Part shown: positions 10,077-18,356 of the stretch, one piece after another
Position numbering within the stretch: the first letter of the stretch is position 1
How the letters are laid out: every line of letters starts with the position of its first letter
Assembly (NCBI RefSeq): GCF_030711405.1
Contig: NZ_JAULSI010000013.1
Location: 1-64,000, forward strand
Source: Massilia brevitalea
GTDB taxonomy: Bacteria > Pseudomonadota > Gammaproteobacteria > Burkholderiales > Burkholderiaceae_D
DNA: 64,000 nt
Direction of reading: 5' to 3'
Position numbers and translations under genes: made by a program
Notes under the pieces: generated by a model
Seen by the model: only the letters and a program-made list of their open reading frames with translations
What the model was told of the DNA's origin: nothing
Database searches by the model: none

Positions 10077-10444
10077 CGCCTCAGGACCAGCTGGACCAGT
10101 TTCAGGATGCGGCGCTCGGGCGCGGCCTTGTCGTACACCGATACCTCGACCCGGCGCAGCAGCGGGTTCGGACTGACCAGCACTTCTTCCTGGCAGGTGA
10201 GGTTCAGGTCGCCCTGGACGCAGTCGAAATTGCGCTTGCCCACTTCCGGGAATTCGCGGTTCAGGCGGATCTGCACCAGGCGGTTCTCGGCCGACCAGGT
10301 CGCCATCATCGAGGCGCGCAGGCCGGCGCTGTTCTGGGCCAGGCTGCCGATCGCGCGCAGGCCGGCGCCGAGCGCGGTGCCGACGATGACCAGCGCCACC
10401 AGCACTTCGAGCAGGGTAAAGCCGCGTGCGGCACGGGTGTTCAT
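10073..10444 (-). CDS. gspI: type II secretion minor pseudopilin I
   Basis: 123 residues, normal for GspI. The prepilin motif is ARGFTLLEVLVALVIVG. It overlaps gspH upstream and gspJ downstream by 4 bp each, which suggests coupled translation and balanced amounts of the tip pseudopilins. Confidence 0.94.
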   Translation of the reverse strand: MNTRAARGFTLLEVLVALVIVGTALGAGLRAIGSLAQNSAGLRASMMATWSAENRLVQIRLNREFPEVGKRNFDCVQGDLNLTCQEEVLVSPNPLLRRVEVSVYDKAAPERRILKLVQLVLRR

Positions 10445-10980
10445 GGGGCGCCTTCGCCAGGTTCGACGACGGTGAAGTGGCCGACGCCGTCGGCCTGGAT
10501 TGCCACGCTGTAGTTGCCAGTGGCAAGGGTAAGACGGAAAGGCTTGTGCACGGGTTCGCGGCCGAAGGTGATGCGCAGCAGGTCGCCGCTGCCGAGGTTG
10601 CCGTTGGCGGCGACGGGCGGGTCGAGCAGCAGGCGCAGCGGCGCGTTGCGGAAAGGCCGTTCGCGCAGCAGGTCATCCTGGTTCATGGCCATCCAGCCGG
10701 TTTCGTTGCGCACCATGAAGCGGTAGTGTTCGGGCGTGGCCTCGAAGGCCACTTCGCGGTTGCGCACGATGGCTTCGTCGCGCGCCAGCTGCAGCAGCAG
10801 GGTCAGGCGCTTGGCCTCGTTGTCGAGGTCCTGGCGCGGACTCGGGATCGCATTGAGCGACACCATGCCCAGCGTGATGCCGATGATGACCATCACGACC
10901 AGGATTTCCACCAGCGTGAAGCCGGCGCCGGCAGGTTTCCTGCGGCCGGTGCCCCTGCGCGGCGCCGCGACGGCAGCCAT
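10441..10980 (-). CDS. gspH: type II secretion minor pseudopilin H
   Basis: 179 residues. The leader is somewhat long and basic (about 18 residues) before the prepilin site G/FTLVEILVVMVIIGI. GspH is a minor pseudopilin near the tip complex. It starts 9 bp after gspG. Confidence 0.92.
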   Translation of the reverse strand: MAAVAAPRRGTGRRKPAGAGFTLVEILVVMVIIGITLGMVSLNAIPSPRQDLDNEAKRLTLLLQLARDEAIVRNREVAFEATPEHYRFMVRNETGWMAMNQDDLLRERPFRNAPLRLLLDPPVAANGNLGSGDLLRITFGREPVHKPFRLTLATGNYSVAIQADGVGHFTVVEPGEGAP

Positions 10981-10989
10981 GGTCAGGCG

Positions 10990-11442
10990 TTACTGCTGCC
11001 AGGAACCGACGTCGGCATCTTCGCCTTCGCCGCCGGCCTGGCCGTCGCCGCCGAACGAGAACACGTCGATCTCGCCATGCAGGCCCGGCTGCAGGTACTG
11101 GTAAGGGTTGCCCCACGGATCTTTCGGCAGGCGCTCGACGTAGCCGCCTTCCTTCCAGCCGTTCGCGGACGGGCCCGAGGTCGGCTTCGTGGTCAGGGCT
11201 TGCAGGCCCTGCTCGGTGGTCGGGTAGCGCTGGTTGTCGAGCTTGTAGAGCTTGAGCGCCTGCATCAGGGTGGCGATGTCGGTCTTGGCGGCGACCACGC
11301 GCGATTCGCCGGTACGGCCCAGCACCTTCGGCAGCACCAGGGCGCCCAGGATGCCGATGATGACCACGACCACCATGATTTCAACGAGGGTGAAGCCGCG
11401 CGCGAAACGGCGGCCAACTGCACGGTGCGAAACGATCTGCAT
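10990..11442 (-). CDS. gspG: type II secretion major pseudopilin G
   Basis: 150 residues from MQIVSHRAV; further upstream frame is non-coding. The prepilin site is RG/FTLVEIMVVVVIIGIL. The C-terminal domain has the family signatures YPTTEQGLQAL, DPWGNPYQY and GEGEDADVGSW. The major pseudopilin forms the piston of the system. It is the first gene of the operon and lies directly behind the candidate promoter at 11489-11517. Confidence 0.97.
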   Translation of the reverse strand: MQIVSHRAVGRRFARGFTLVEIMVVVVIIGILGALVLPKVLGRTGESRVVAAKTDIATLMQALKLYKLDNQRYPTTEQGLQALTTKPTSGPSANGWKEGGYVERLPKDPWGNPYQYLQPGLHGEIDVFSFGGDGQAGGEGEDADVGSWQQ

Positions 11443-11488
11443 AGTCAATCTTGGATGAGTGGATCGGAACAATTGGAACAATCGGCTT

Positions 11489-11517
11489 AGTATAAGGCCG
11501 ATTGACGGTAGCGACCA
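11489..11517 (-). promoter_or_regulatory. candidate sigma-70 promoter of the gsp operon
   Basis: On the minus strand, TATACT (11494-11489) is a good -10. Seventeen bases upstream is a weak -35 (TGGTCG). It would start transcription about 40 bases before gspG. Two direct copies of GGAACAAT (plus strand) lie between the promoter and the gene. Confidence 0.45.
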
Positions 11518-11584
11518 TCGTGAATGTGTCGCGCTGCGCTGGCAAGGTGACGCATTGTATTGCAGAGCTAGTCCTTGGGGACCG

Positions 11585-12346
11585 TCAAACGTGCGCGGGT
11601 CTTTCTGCGCAGACAGGACAGGCCGGATTGCGGGCGGCGCCGATGCTGGTCCATTCCATGGCGCGGCCATCGAGCATCAGGAGCCTGCCGGCCAGCGGCT
11701 GGCCCACGCCCATGATCAGTTTCAGCGCCTCGGCAGCCTGGACCGCGCCAACGATGCCGACCAGCGGGGCGAACACACCCATGGTGCTGCAGGCAATGTC
11801 TTCGAAGCCGCTGTCTTCCGGGAAGACGCAGGCGTAGCAGGGGCAGGTTTCCTGGCGCATGTCGAACACCGACAACTGGCCGTCGAAACGGATGGCGGCG
11901 CCGGCCACCAGCGGGGTGCCGGTGGCGACGCAGGCGCGGTTGACGGCGTGGCGGGTGGCGAAATTGTCGCTGCAGTCGAGCACGACGCTGGCGTGGCGGG
12001 CCAGTTCCAGCAGGCGTGCTGCGTCCGCCCGTTCGCACAGGGCGATGACCTCGACCTCGGGGTTGATGGCGTGCAGGGCGGCGCGGCCGGACTCGACCTT
12101 CGGCATGCCGATCCGTTCGGTCGTGTGCATGACCTGGCGCTGCAGGTTGGTGAGATCGACGGTGTCATCGTCGACCAGGGTGATGCGGCCAACGCCGCTG
12201 GCGGCCAGGTACAGGGCGGCCGGTGAGCCGAGGCCGCCGGCGCCGATGATGACGGCGTGCGCGGCCAGCAGGCGTTCCTGGCCTTCGATGCCGATGTCGT
12301 CGAGCAGGATGTGGCGCGAGTAGCGCAGGAGTTGGGTGTCGTTCAT
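11585..12346 (-). CDS. moeB: HesA/MoeB/ThiF family adenylyltransferase (E1-like), probable MoeB
   Basis: 253 residues. It activates the C-terminal glycine of a ubiquitin-like sulfur carrier (MoaD or ThiS) by adenylation. The opening LLRYSRHILLDDIGIEGQ is typical of MoeB. The nucleotide-binding loop is IIGAGGLGSPAALYLA, the ThiF motif is VDDDTVDLTNLQRQ, and the magnesium-binding region is LDCSDNFATR. Zinc-binding CYAC and CPVC pairs are both present. Nothing adjacent tells molybdopterin from thiamine sulfur transfer apart, so MoeB against ThiF stays open. Confidence 0.88.
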   Translation of the reverse strand: MNDTQLLRYSRHILLDDIGIEGQERLLAAHAVIIGAGGLGSPAALYLAASGVGRITLVDDDTVDLTNLQRQVMHTTERIGMPKVESGRAALHAINPEVEVIALCERADAARLLELARHASVVLDCSDNFATRHAVNRACVATGTPLVAGAAIRFDGQLSVFDMRQETCPCYACVFPEDSGFEDIACSTMGVFAPLVGIVGAVQAAEALKLIMGVGQPLAGRLLMLDGRAMEWTSIGAARNPACPVCAERPAHV

Positions 12347-12386
12347 GGGAATGGAAATATGTCGGGCGGGCGATCGAGACCAGGAA

Positions 12387-12614
12387 CGGTAACCGTACGG
12401 TGGGCACTCCGTGCCCACGCGGTTACGTGCGTGACCTTGCACTCCCTGCCGTGATACATCGCTCGCAAACGCAGAGCGGAATCAGAACGCCAAGCAGGTT
12501 CGCTGTTCATGGTTGCTTTGCAGGCGATCCATCACCGCATCGGGCAAAAGGATACGCCCGTAACCGCGTGGGCACGGGGTGCCTAGCGCGGCCCGGCCCA
12601 CCCTACGGTCACGG
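12387..12614. repeat. inverted pair of palindromic intergenic repeats (REP/BIME-like)
   Basis: Between moeB and ctpA there is an inverted repeat: GTGCCCACGCGGTTACG (12411-12427) and its exact complement (12559-12575), matching at 24 of 25 bases when extended inward. The outer ends carry a second shared core, CCGTACGGTGGG on the left and CCCACCCTACGG on the right. The 131 bp between the arms has no gene. The CCGTA(C/G)GGTGGG core recurs at 19434-19484, so this is a dispersed repeat family. Confidence 0.75.
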
Positions 12615-12643
12615 TCCCTGGCCGAACAGCGCCAGGGCCAGGA

Positions 12644-14122
12644 TTACTTTTTACCGCCCTTGATCTCCGGCGGTTTGGTCTCCGCACCCGGCAATTCCTT
12701 CGGCTCGGCCGCTTCCGCTTCCTTCGCTTCTTTCGCCTCCGGCTTGACCGTCTTCACCGGCAAGCCCTTGAAGTGATTCAAGGCCTGGGCCAGCTGGAAG
12801 TCGTCCTTGCCGCCGAGTTCCAATGGCTGGCGGTTCTTCAGTGCGGCCAGCGCTTTCTGGCGCTGCTCGGCTTCGTCGCGCGCCCTGTTCGCGTCCGGCT
12901 TTTCGTTTTCGCCGGTCAGGTGGCGCTGCAAATCGGCTTCGCGCACGCGCAGGGCGTTCAGGCCGTCGCCTTCGGCGGTCTCTTCCACCGCCAAATCGGG
13001 CACGATGCCGGTGGCCTGGATCGGCCGGCCCTTCGGCGTGTAGTAGCGCGCCGTGGTCAGCTTGATCGCGGTGTCGGCCGACAGCGGACGCAGGGTCTGC
13101 ACCGAGCCCTTGCCGAAGGTCTGGCTGCCCATCACGATGGCGCGCTTGTAGTCCTGCAAGGCGCCGGCGACGATTTCCGAGGCCGAGGCCGAGCCGCCAT
13201 TTACCAGCACCACCATCGGCACGCTTTTCAGTTCGGCCGGCAATTTTGCCAGCGGATCGGCGCCGCGTGGCGCATAGAATTCGCGGCGGCCATAGAAGGA
13301 CGCATTCGAGTCGGGCAATTGCCCTTTGGTCGAGACGATCAATTCTTCCTTCGGCAGGAAGGCGGTCGAGACGCCGATCGCCCCTGGCAGCAGGCCGCCC
13401 GGGTCGTTGCGCAGGTCGAGCACCAGGCCCTTGATGCCGGGATTATCCTTGTACAGCGCGGCAGTCTTGCTCGCCAGTTCCTGCAGCGTGGCTTCCTGGA
13501 ACTGGCTGATGCGCACCCAGGCGTAGCCAGGCTCGACCATCTTCGCCTTCACGCTCTGGACGCGGATCTCTTCGCGCATCACCGGCACCACCCAGGGGCG
13601 GTCGTCGCCGCGGCGGGCGATGGTCAGGGTCACCTTGGTGCCGGGCTTGCCACGCATCTTTTTCACGGCGTCATCAATCGACAAGCCCTTGACCGGGGTA
13701 TTGTCGATGCGGGTGATCAGGTCGCCTGCCTTGATGCCGGCGCGGTAGGCCGGCGAATCCTCGATCGGCGAGACGATTTTTACGTAGCCATCTTCGCTGG
13801 ACACTTCGATGCCGACGCCAACGAACTTGCCCTGCACGCTCTCGCGCATTTCGCGGTAGGCCTTCTGGTCGAGGTAGACCGAGTGCGGGTCGAGCGAGGC
13901 GACCATGCCGGAGATGGCTTCGGACAAAAGCTTCTTGTCCTCGACCGGCACCACGTAGTCGCTCTTGATCAGGCCATACACGTCGGCCAGCTGGCGCAGT
14001 TCTTCCAGCGGCAGCGGGCTGCCCTCGCCTTTCTGGGCCCAGGCCGACATCTGCACCGTGAGGGCGACACCGGCCACCAGTCCCAGGCCGACCAGCCCCG
14101 CGTTTTTCGCTCTGTTACCCAT
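12644..14122 (-). CDS. ctpA: S41 family carboxyl-terminal processing protease (CtpA)
   Basis: 492 residues. A periplasmic serine protease with a Ser/Lys dyad. An N-terminal signal or anchor (residues 8-30, ends MSAWAQ) is followed by a helical region, a PDZ domain (about 95-175, GVGIEVSSEDGYVKIV) and the S41 domain with the nucleophile in NGGSASASEIVAG and the general base in GSQTFGKGSVQTL. The Lys/Glu/Ala-rich C-terminal tail (about 440-492) is low complexity. It lies 8 bp after the EnvC-like gene; together with it and gpmA it forms a conserved betaproteobacterial order. Confidence 0.95.
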   Translation of the reverse strand: MGNRAKNAGLVGLGLVAGVALTVQMSAWAQKGEGSPLPLEELRQLADVYGLIKSDYVVPVEDKKLLSEAISGMVASLDPHSVYLDQKAYREMRESVQGKFVGVGIEVSSEDGYVKIVSPIEDSPAYRAGIKAGDLITRIDNTPVKGLSIDDAVKKMRGKPGTKVTLTIARRGDDRPWVVPVMREEIRVQSVKAKMVEPGYAWVRISQFQEATLQELASKTAALYKDNPGIKGLVLDLRNDPGGLLPGAIGVSTAFLPKEELIVSTKGQLPDSNASFYGRREFYAPRGADPLAKLPAELKSVPMVVLVNGGSASASEIVAGALQDYKRAIVMGSQTFGKGSVQTLRPLSADTAIKLTTARYYTPKGRPIQATGIVPDLAVEETAEGDGLNALRVREADLQRHLTGENEKPDANRARDEAEQRQKALAALKNRQPLELGGKDDFQLAQALNHFKGLPVKTVKPEAKEAKEAEAAEPKELPGAETKPPEIKGGKK

Positions 14123-14130
14123 CTTTACCC

Positions 14131-15570
14131 CTAGAAGTTGATCCAGCTCGCCGGATCGAATGCCTTGCCAAGATGCCTGAGCTCGAAGTATAGACCCGAT
14201 TCTTCGTTACCGCCGGTATTGCCCGCGCTGGCAATCGGCTCGCCGCCGCGCACGGCATCGCCCACACGTTTGAGCAGGGTCTGGTTGTTGGCGTAGATCG
14301 ACAGGTAGTCGCCGCCGTGGTCGACGATGATCAAATTGCCGAAGCCGCGCATCCAGCCCGAGTGCACCACGCGGCCGACGGCCACGGCGCGCACTTCGCT
14401 GCCTTCCGGCGCCTTGATGAACATGCCCTTCCAGCTCGGGCCGTCGCCACCGCGCTTGGCGCCGAAGCGCGCCGCGATGGTGCCGCTCAGCGGGCTGCTG
14501 AGACGTCCCTTCATCTTGGCAAAGGCCCCGGCCGGCGCGGCTGGCGCCAGCGAGATGTCCGGCGTGCGTTCTTCCTGCTTCGGCTGCTCGGCCACCTTCG
14601 GCTCTTCCGGCTCGGGCAGCGGTTTCGGCGCCGGCTTGCCGGCTTTCTTCGCCTCGCGCGCCAGGCGTTCGCGCTCGCGTTCGCGTTCGGCCTTGGCGGC
14701 GGCGCGTGCTTCGGCGCGAACCTTGGCTTCGGCCGCGGCCTTGGCACGAGCGGCGGCCAGGGCTTCCTGGCGTTTGCGCTCGGCTTCGGCCTGCTGGCGG
14801 ATGAGTTGGGTCAGCTTGTCGACCAGGCCGCTCATGCGCTGCTCGTCGCGCTGCAGGGTATCGGCCTGCTTGCGCTGGACCACCAGCTTGCTCGACAAAT
14901 TGCTGAGCAAGGTGGCGCGGCGCGCTTTTTCCTTTTCCAGCACCGCTTTTTGATCGCGCTGCTCCTGGGCGATTTCTTCCAGCTCGGTCTTGGCGTTCTC
15001 GACCTTGTCGCGGTTTTCCTGCACCTGCGCCAGGTTCGCGTTCAGGGAGTCGATCAGGCGCGCCTGGGCCTGCGACACATAGGCCATCATCTGCAAATCG
15101 CGGTTGATGCGGTTCGGGTTGTCGCCCGAGAGCAGCAGCTTGATGCGGTCCTCGTTGCCGGCCACATAGTGCTCGCGCAGCAGGGCCGACAATTGTTTTT
15201 TCTGCGAAACAATTGTTTGCTCCAAGCGTCCGTGTTCGGTGGCCAGGTCTTGCAGGCGCGCATTGGTTTCGCTCTGCTCGTTGGCCAAGTCGCGCAGGGA
15301 ACGATTCGCGTTCGAGATCGCAGCTTCCGACTCGGCCAAATCGTCGGCCACGTCTTCCTTCTCGTCCTCGGTACGGCTGATTTCTTTCTTCAGCACCGAC
15401 AATTGCTTCTGGATGCCGGCGCGCTTGGCTTCGGCGGCCGCCTTTTGACGGCTGCGTTCGGTGGGTTTACCGGCGGCCAGCGCCGACCCTGCCGGCGGCA
15501 GGATCAGTGCAAGCGCCAGCAGGCCGCACAGCAGCGCGCTGCCGGCCGATTTCTTGACTGGAAAACGCAA
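14131..15570 (-). CDS. envC: EnvC-like murein hydrolase activator, M23 family
   Basis: 479 residues. A signal peptide (to about residue 33) is followed by long coiled coil (about 40-255) and an Ala/Glu/Arg-rich linker with KPAPKPLPEPEEPK. The C-terminal LytM/M23 domain (about 360-479) contains GMFIKAPEGSEVRAVA and IIVDHGGDYLSIYAN. EnvC proteins activate amidases at the septum and usually have degenerate catalytic residues; here the first zinc-ligand position is not a clear HxxxD, consistent with an activator rather than an enzyme. It lies 3 bp after gpmA. Confidence 0.9.
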   Translation of the reverse strand: MRFPVKKSAGSALLCGLLALALILPPAGSALAAGKPTERSRQKAAAEAKRAGIQKQLSVLKKEISRTEDEKEDVADDLAESEAAISNANRSLRDLANEQSETNARLQDLATEHGRLEQTIVSQKKQLSALLREHYVAGNEDRIKLLLSGDNPNRINRDLQMMAYVSQAQARLIDSLNANLAQVQENRDKVENAKTELEEIAQEQRDQKAVLEKEKARRATLLSNLSSKLVVQRKQADTLQRDEQRMSGLVDKLTQLIRQQAEAERKRQEALAAARAKAAAEAKVRAEARAAAKAERERERERLAREAKKAGKPAPKPLPEPEEPKVAEQPKQEERTPDISLAPAAPAGAFAKMKGRLSSPLSGTIAARFGAKRGGDGPSWKGMFIKAPEGSEVRAVAVGRVVHSGWMRGFGNLIIVDHGGDYLSIYANNQTLLKRVGDAVRGGEPIASAGNTGGNEESGLYFELRHLGKAFDPASWINF

Positions 15571-15573
15571 GAC

Positions 15574-16320
15574 TTATTTCGCCTTCCCTTGGTTGGCCAC
15601 GGCCGCCATGGCGGCGTTGATGGCTTCCTGGTCGCCCAGGTAATAGTGGCGGATCGGCTTCAGGCTTTCGTCGAGCTCATACACCAGCGGCTGGCCGTTC
15701 GGGATGTTCAGGCCGACGATGTCGGTGTCGCTGATGTTGTCGAGCATCTTGATGATGGCGCGCAGGCTGTTGCCGTGGGCCGAGATCAGGATCTGCTTGC
15801 CCGCGCGGATGGCGGGAACAATTTCCTCGTCCCAGGCCGGCATCACCCGCGCCACGGTGTCCTTCAGGCATTCGGTGAGCGGGATCTGCGCCTTGTCGAG
15901 ACCGGCGTAGCGCGGGTCGGCGAACGAGACGCGTTCGTCGGATGCCTCCAGCGCCGGCGGCGGCGTGTCGTAGCTGCGGCGCCAGACCAGCACCTGCTCG
16001 TCGCCGAACCTGGCGGCGGTCTCGGCTTTATCGAGACCCTGCAGGGCGCCGTAGTGTCGCTCGTTCAGGCGCCAGTCGTTGATGATCGGCAGGTACATCT
16101 GGTCCATTTCGTCGAGCGCCAGCCAGAGGGTGCGGATGGCGCGCTTCAGGACCGAGGTGTAGGCCAGGTCGAAGGCGAAGCCGGCTTCGCGCAGCACGCG
16201 GCCGGCGCTGCGCGCCTCGTTGACACCCTTTTCGGTGAGGTCGACGTCGGTCCAGCCCGTGAAACGGTTCTCGAGGTTCCAGGTGGATTCGCCGTGGCGC
16301 ATGAATACGATCTTGTACAT
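15574..16320 (-). CDS. gpmA: 2,3-bisphosphoglycerate-dependent phosphoglycerate mutase
   Basis: 248 residues from [12 protein letters not shown], the standard dPGM length. It interconverts 3- and 2-phosphoglycerate in glycolysis. The catalytic histidine is in the RHGESTWN motif (residues 8-15); the second histidine is in [20 protein letters not shown] ribosome binding site precedes the chosen ATG. It is divergent from the rhodanese gene. Confidence 0.98.
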   Translation of the reverse strand: MYKIVFMRHGESTWNLENRFTGWTDVDLTEKGVNEARSAGRVLREAGFAFDLAYTSVLKRAIRTLWLALDEMDQMYLPIINDWRLNERHYGALQGLDKAETAARFGDEQVLVWRRSYDTPPPALEASDERVSFADPRYAGLDKAQIPLTECLKDTVARVMPAWDEEIVPAIRAGKQILISAHGNSLRAIIKMLDNISDTDIVGLNIPNGQPLVYELDESLKPIRHYYLGDQEAINAAMAAVANQGKAK

Positions 16321-16378
16321 AAGCTCTTCTTTAAAAAGTCTGCAAAAAACCAACCGATGCCCGGTCCGGCTTCTATTT

Positions 16379-16384
16379 TATAAT
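16379..16384 (+). promoter_or_regulatory. candidate -10 box for the rhodanese-grxC transcript
   Basis: TATAAT, a perfect -10 hexamer, but no good -35 is seen at 16-18 bp. If used, transcription begins near 16391, downstream of the in-frame ATG at 16383. This supports the GTG at 16416 as the real start of the rhodanese gene. Confidence 0.45.
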
Positions 16385-16415
16385 GCGCGGATTGACTTCA
16401 ACCAATGGAAGCCTT

Positions 16416-16817
16416 GTGAAATTCATCCTCGATAATATCTTCATTGTTGCAATTGCTGCCATTTCAGGTGGTGCGTTGCTGTTCCCGGCGCTCATGCCAA
16501 AGGGCCGCCGTGCTACCGCGCTGCAAGTGACCCAGTTCATCAATCGCGGCAAGACCCTGGTGCTGGACGTGCGCAGCGCCGACGAATTTGCCGCCAGCCA
16601 CCTGCGCGACGCAAAAAATATTCCGCTGGCAGACTTGGGCAATCGCATCGCTGAACTTGAAAAATCGAAAACCCGCACCATCGTGGTGGTATGCCAGAGC
16701 GGTGCGCGCGCTGACAAAGCGGCGCGCCAACTGAAAGCGGCCGGCTTCGAAGACGTGGTCAGCCTGGAAGGCGGCATGACCGCCTGGACCGCGGCTGGCT
16801 TGCCGGTCACCAAGTAA
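16416..16817 (+). CDS. rhodanese-like sulfurtransferase, membrane-anchored
   Basis: 133 residues from a GTG start preceded by GGAA; the upstream ATG at 16383 overlaps the probable -10 box. One N-terminal membrane helix (FIVAIAAISGGALLFPAL) is followed by a single rhodanese domain with LDVRSADEFAASHL and the active-site loop CQSGARADKAA, whose Cys would carry the persulfide. The gene next to it encodes glutaredoxin, so a thiol/sulfur role is likely. The physiological sulfur donor and acceptor cannot be told from sequence. Confidence 0.9.
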   Translation: MKFILDNIFIVAIAAISGGALLFPALMPKGRRATALQVTQFINRGKTLVLDVRSADEFAASHLRDAKNIPLADLGNRIAELEKSKTRTIVVVCQSGARADKAARQLKAAGFEDVVSLEGGMTAWTAAGLPVTK

Positions 16818-16836
16818 CCAGAATTTGGAAGGAAAA

Positions 16837-17103
16837 ATGATGAGCGCCCATGTTGTCCTGTACCACACCGCCAGCTGCCCCTATTGCGTCCGCGCCGAGC
16901 GCCTGCTCGAAGCCAAGGGCGTGACCGAGATCGAACGCATCCGTGTCGACCTCGACCCGGAACAGCGCCAGATCATGATGCAAAAGACCGGCCGCCGTAC
17001 CGTGCCACAGATTTACGTGGGCGAAACCTACGTGGGCGGTTTCGACGACCTGTATGCGCTGGATCAGGCAGGACGCCTGGATCCGCTGCTCAAGGGCGAG
17101 TAA
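16837..17103 (+). CDS. grxC: glutaredoxin 3
   Basis: 88 residues. A glutathione-dependent disulfide reductase with the CPYC active site (residues 13-16), the TVPQIYVG cis-proline loop and the GGFDDL glutathione-binding motif. The ATG at 16837 is chosen for its GGAAGGA ribosome binding site; the next ATG (16840) is equally possible. It is 19 bp after the rhodanese gene and probably cotranscribed. Confidence 0.96.
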   Translation: MMSAHVVLYHTASCPYCVRAERLLEAKGVTEIERIRVDLDPEQRQIMMQKTGRRTVPQIYVGETYVGGFDDLYALDQAGRLDPLLKGE

Positions 17104-17206
17104 TCGGGCCAGCAAACAGGTCGAATCGATGGGCCTGACCGGGGCCCGCGCTCCGGCAGCCAGCACCGGCGCAAGATGGCCAGAAATTGGCCCTCCGCCG
17201 GAGCTA

Positions 17207-17233
17207 TTGCATCCAAATTGATTTTGATACAAT
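17207..17233 (+). promoter_or_regulatory. candidate promoter of secB
   Basis: TTGCAT (17207-17212) and an extended -10, TGATACAAT, with the hexamer TACAAT at 17228-17233; spacing is 15 bp, somewhat short. Transcription would begin about 65 bases before secB. Confidence 0.4.
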
Positions 17234-17307
17234 TGCCGGTGCGTTTGACTCCAAGCCCATCGGGGCGGCGTGTTGCCGCTCCCTTTACTTCACCACGAAA
17301 GCGTTCC

Positions 17308-17766
17308 ATGTCTGACGAAAACCTGCAACCAGTATTCCAAATCCAACGCGTCTACCTGAAAGACATGTCGCTGGAGCAACCGAATTCCCCGGCGATCTTC
17401 CTCGAGCAGGAAGCCCCGACCATCGAGGTCTCGCTGGACGTTGGCGCAGAAGCCATCGCCGACGGCATCTACGAGTCGACCGTCACCATCACCGTGACCG
17501 CCAAAGTCAAGGACAAGGTTGCTTTCCTGGTCGAAGGCAAGCAAGGCGGCATCTTCGAGGCACGCAACATCCCTGCCGACCAGATGGACCCACTGCTGGG
17601 CATCGGCTGCCCGAACATCGTTTACCCTTACCTGCGCAGCAACATCGCCGACGTGATCACCCGTGCCGGCTTCCCGCCTGTGCACCTGGCCGAGATCAAC
17701 TTCGAAGTGTTCTACCAGCAGCGTCGCCAGGCAATGGCCGAAGCCGCTACCACCCCGGCAAACTAA
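17308..17766 (+). CDS. secB: protein-export chaperone SecB
   Basis: 152 residues. A cytoplasmic tetrameric chaperone that keeps preproteins unfolded and hands them to SecA. It contains the family stretches [17 protein letters not shown] and [15 protein letters not shown] and ends with a short acidic/Ala tail. It follows grxC in the usual betaproteobacterial order. An alternative start upstream would extend into the promoter region and is rejected. Confidence 0.98.
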   Translation: MSDENLQPVFQIQRVYLKDMSLEQPNSPAIFLEQEAPTIEVSLDVGAEAIADGIYESTVTITVTAKVKDKVAFLVEGKQGGIFEARNIPADQMDPLLGIGCPNIVYPYLRSNIADVITRAGFPPVHLAEINFEVFYQQRRQAMAEAATTPAN

Positions 17767-17784
17767 GCAGTCCAGTAGTAGCGC

Positions 17785-17807
17785 TGCCGCCCACACGGGT
17801 GGCGGCA
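17785..17807. other. hairpin after secB
   Basis: TGCCGCC and GGCGGCA form a 7-bp stem around a 9-base loop just after the secB stop. There is no T-run, so at most this is a weak or Rho-assisted terminator or an mRNA 3' stabiliser. Confidence 0.4.
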
Positions 17808-17885
17808 AGATCCTCGACGGGCAGCCGCCATGCGACTGCCCTTCCTGCCATATTGGCGTCTGGTTTTACCACCCGGGGCCCCGCG

Positions 17886-18329
17886 ATGACCCTTTCCCGA
17901 TCCTGTGCAAGCGTGCTGCTGATGCTGGCATGCGGTACCGTATCCGCCTTCGAATTCCGCTCGGTCGGCCCACCCTCGGTGGTGCTGTACGACACGCCGT
18001 CCGCCAAGGGCGTCAAGCGCTACGTCGCGCCGCGCGGCATGCCGCTCGAAGTCGTGGCGCGCTATGGCGACTGGGCCAAGGTGCGCGATGCCGAAGGCGA
18101 ACTTTCCTGGACCGAAGCCAGGGGCCTGGCGGCGCAGCGCAATGTCGTCGTCAAGCTGGCGGCAGCCAGGGTGCGCGCTTCGCCCGACGACAGCGCCGCG
18201 GTCGTGATGACCGCCGACAAGGGCGTCCTGCTGGAACTGATCGACACGCTGGGCACCGGCTGGGCGCAGGTGCGCCACCGCGACGGCATCGTCGGCTTCG
18301 TACGCATCACCGAGGTCTGGGGCAACTGA
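17886..18329 (+). CDS. periplasmic SH3-domain protein
   Basis: 147 residues from MTLSRSCASVL, with a signal peptide ending near GTVSA (about residue 21). Two bacterial SH3-like halves follow: VVLYDTPSAKGVKRY...GDWAKVRDAEGELSW and AARVRASPDDSAAVV...GWAQVRHRDGIVGFV. Such domains bind peptidoglycan or peptides, but no partner is evident. The ribosome binding site is poor. The gene lies between secB and gpsA, 28 bp before the latter, and is probably cotranscribed with it. Confidence 0.8.
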   Translation: MTLSRSCASVLLMLACGTVSAFEFRSVGPPSVVLYDTPSAKGVKRYVAPRGMPLEVVARYGDWAKVRDAEGELSWTEARGLAAQRNVVVKLAAARVRASPDDSAAVVMTADKGVLLELIDTLGTGWAQVRHRDGIVGFVRITEVWGN

Positions 18330-18356
18330 ACGGATACCATGCAAGAACTCAAGAAC

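Noticed and set aside
14317-16383. 688-codon plus-strand frame opposite the EnvC-like gene and gpmA
   Set aside because: Antisense shadow with biased composition; both minus-strand genes are firm.
16383-16415. ATG start for the rhodanese gene at 16383
   Set aside because: It overlaps a perfect TATAAT box, so it would precede the transcription start; the GTG at 16416 has a placed ribosome binding site.
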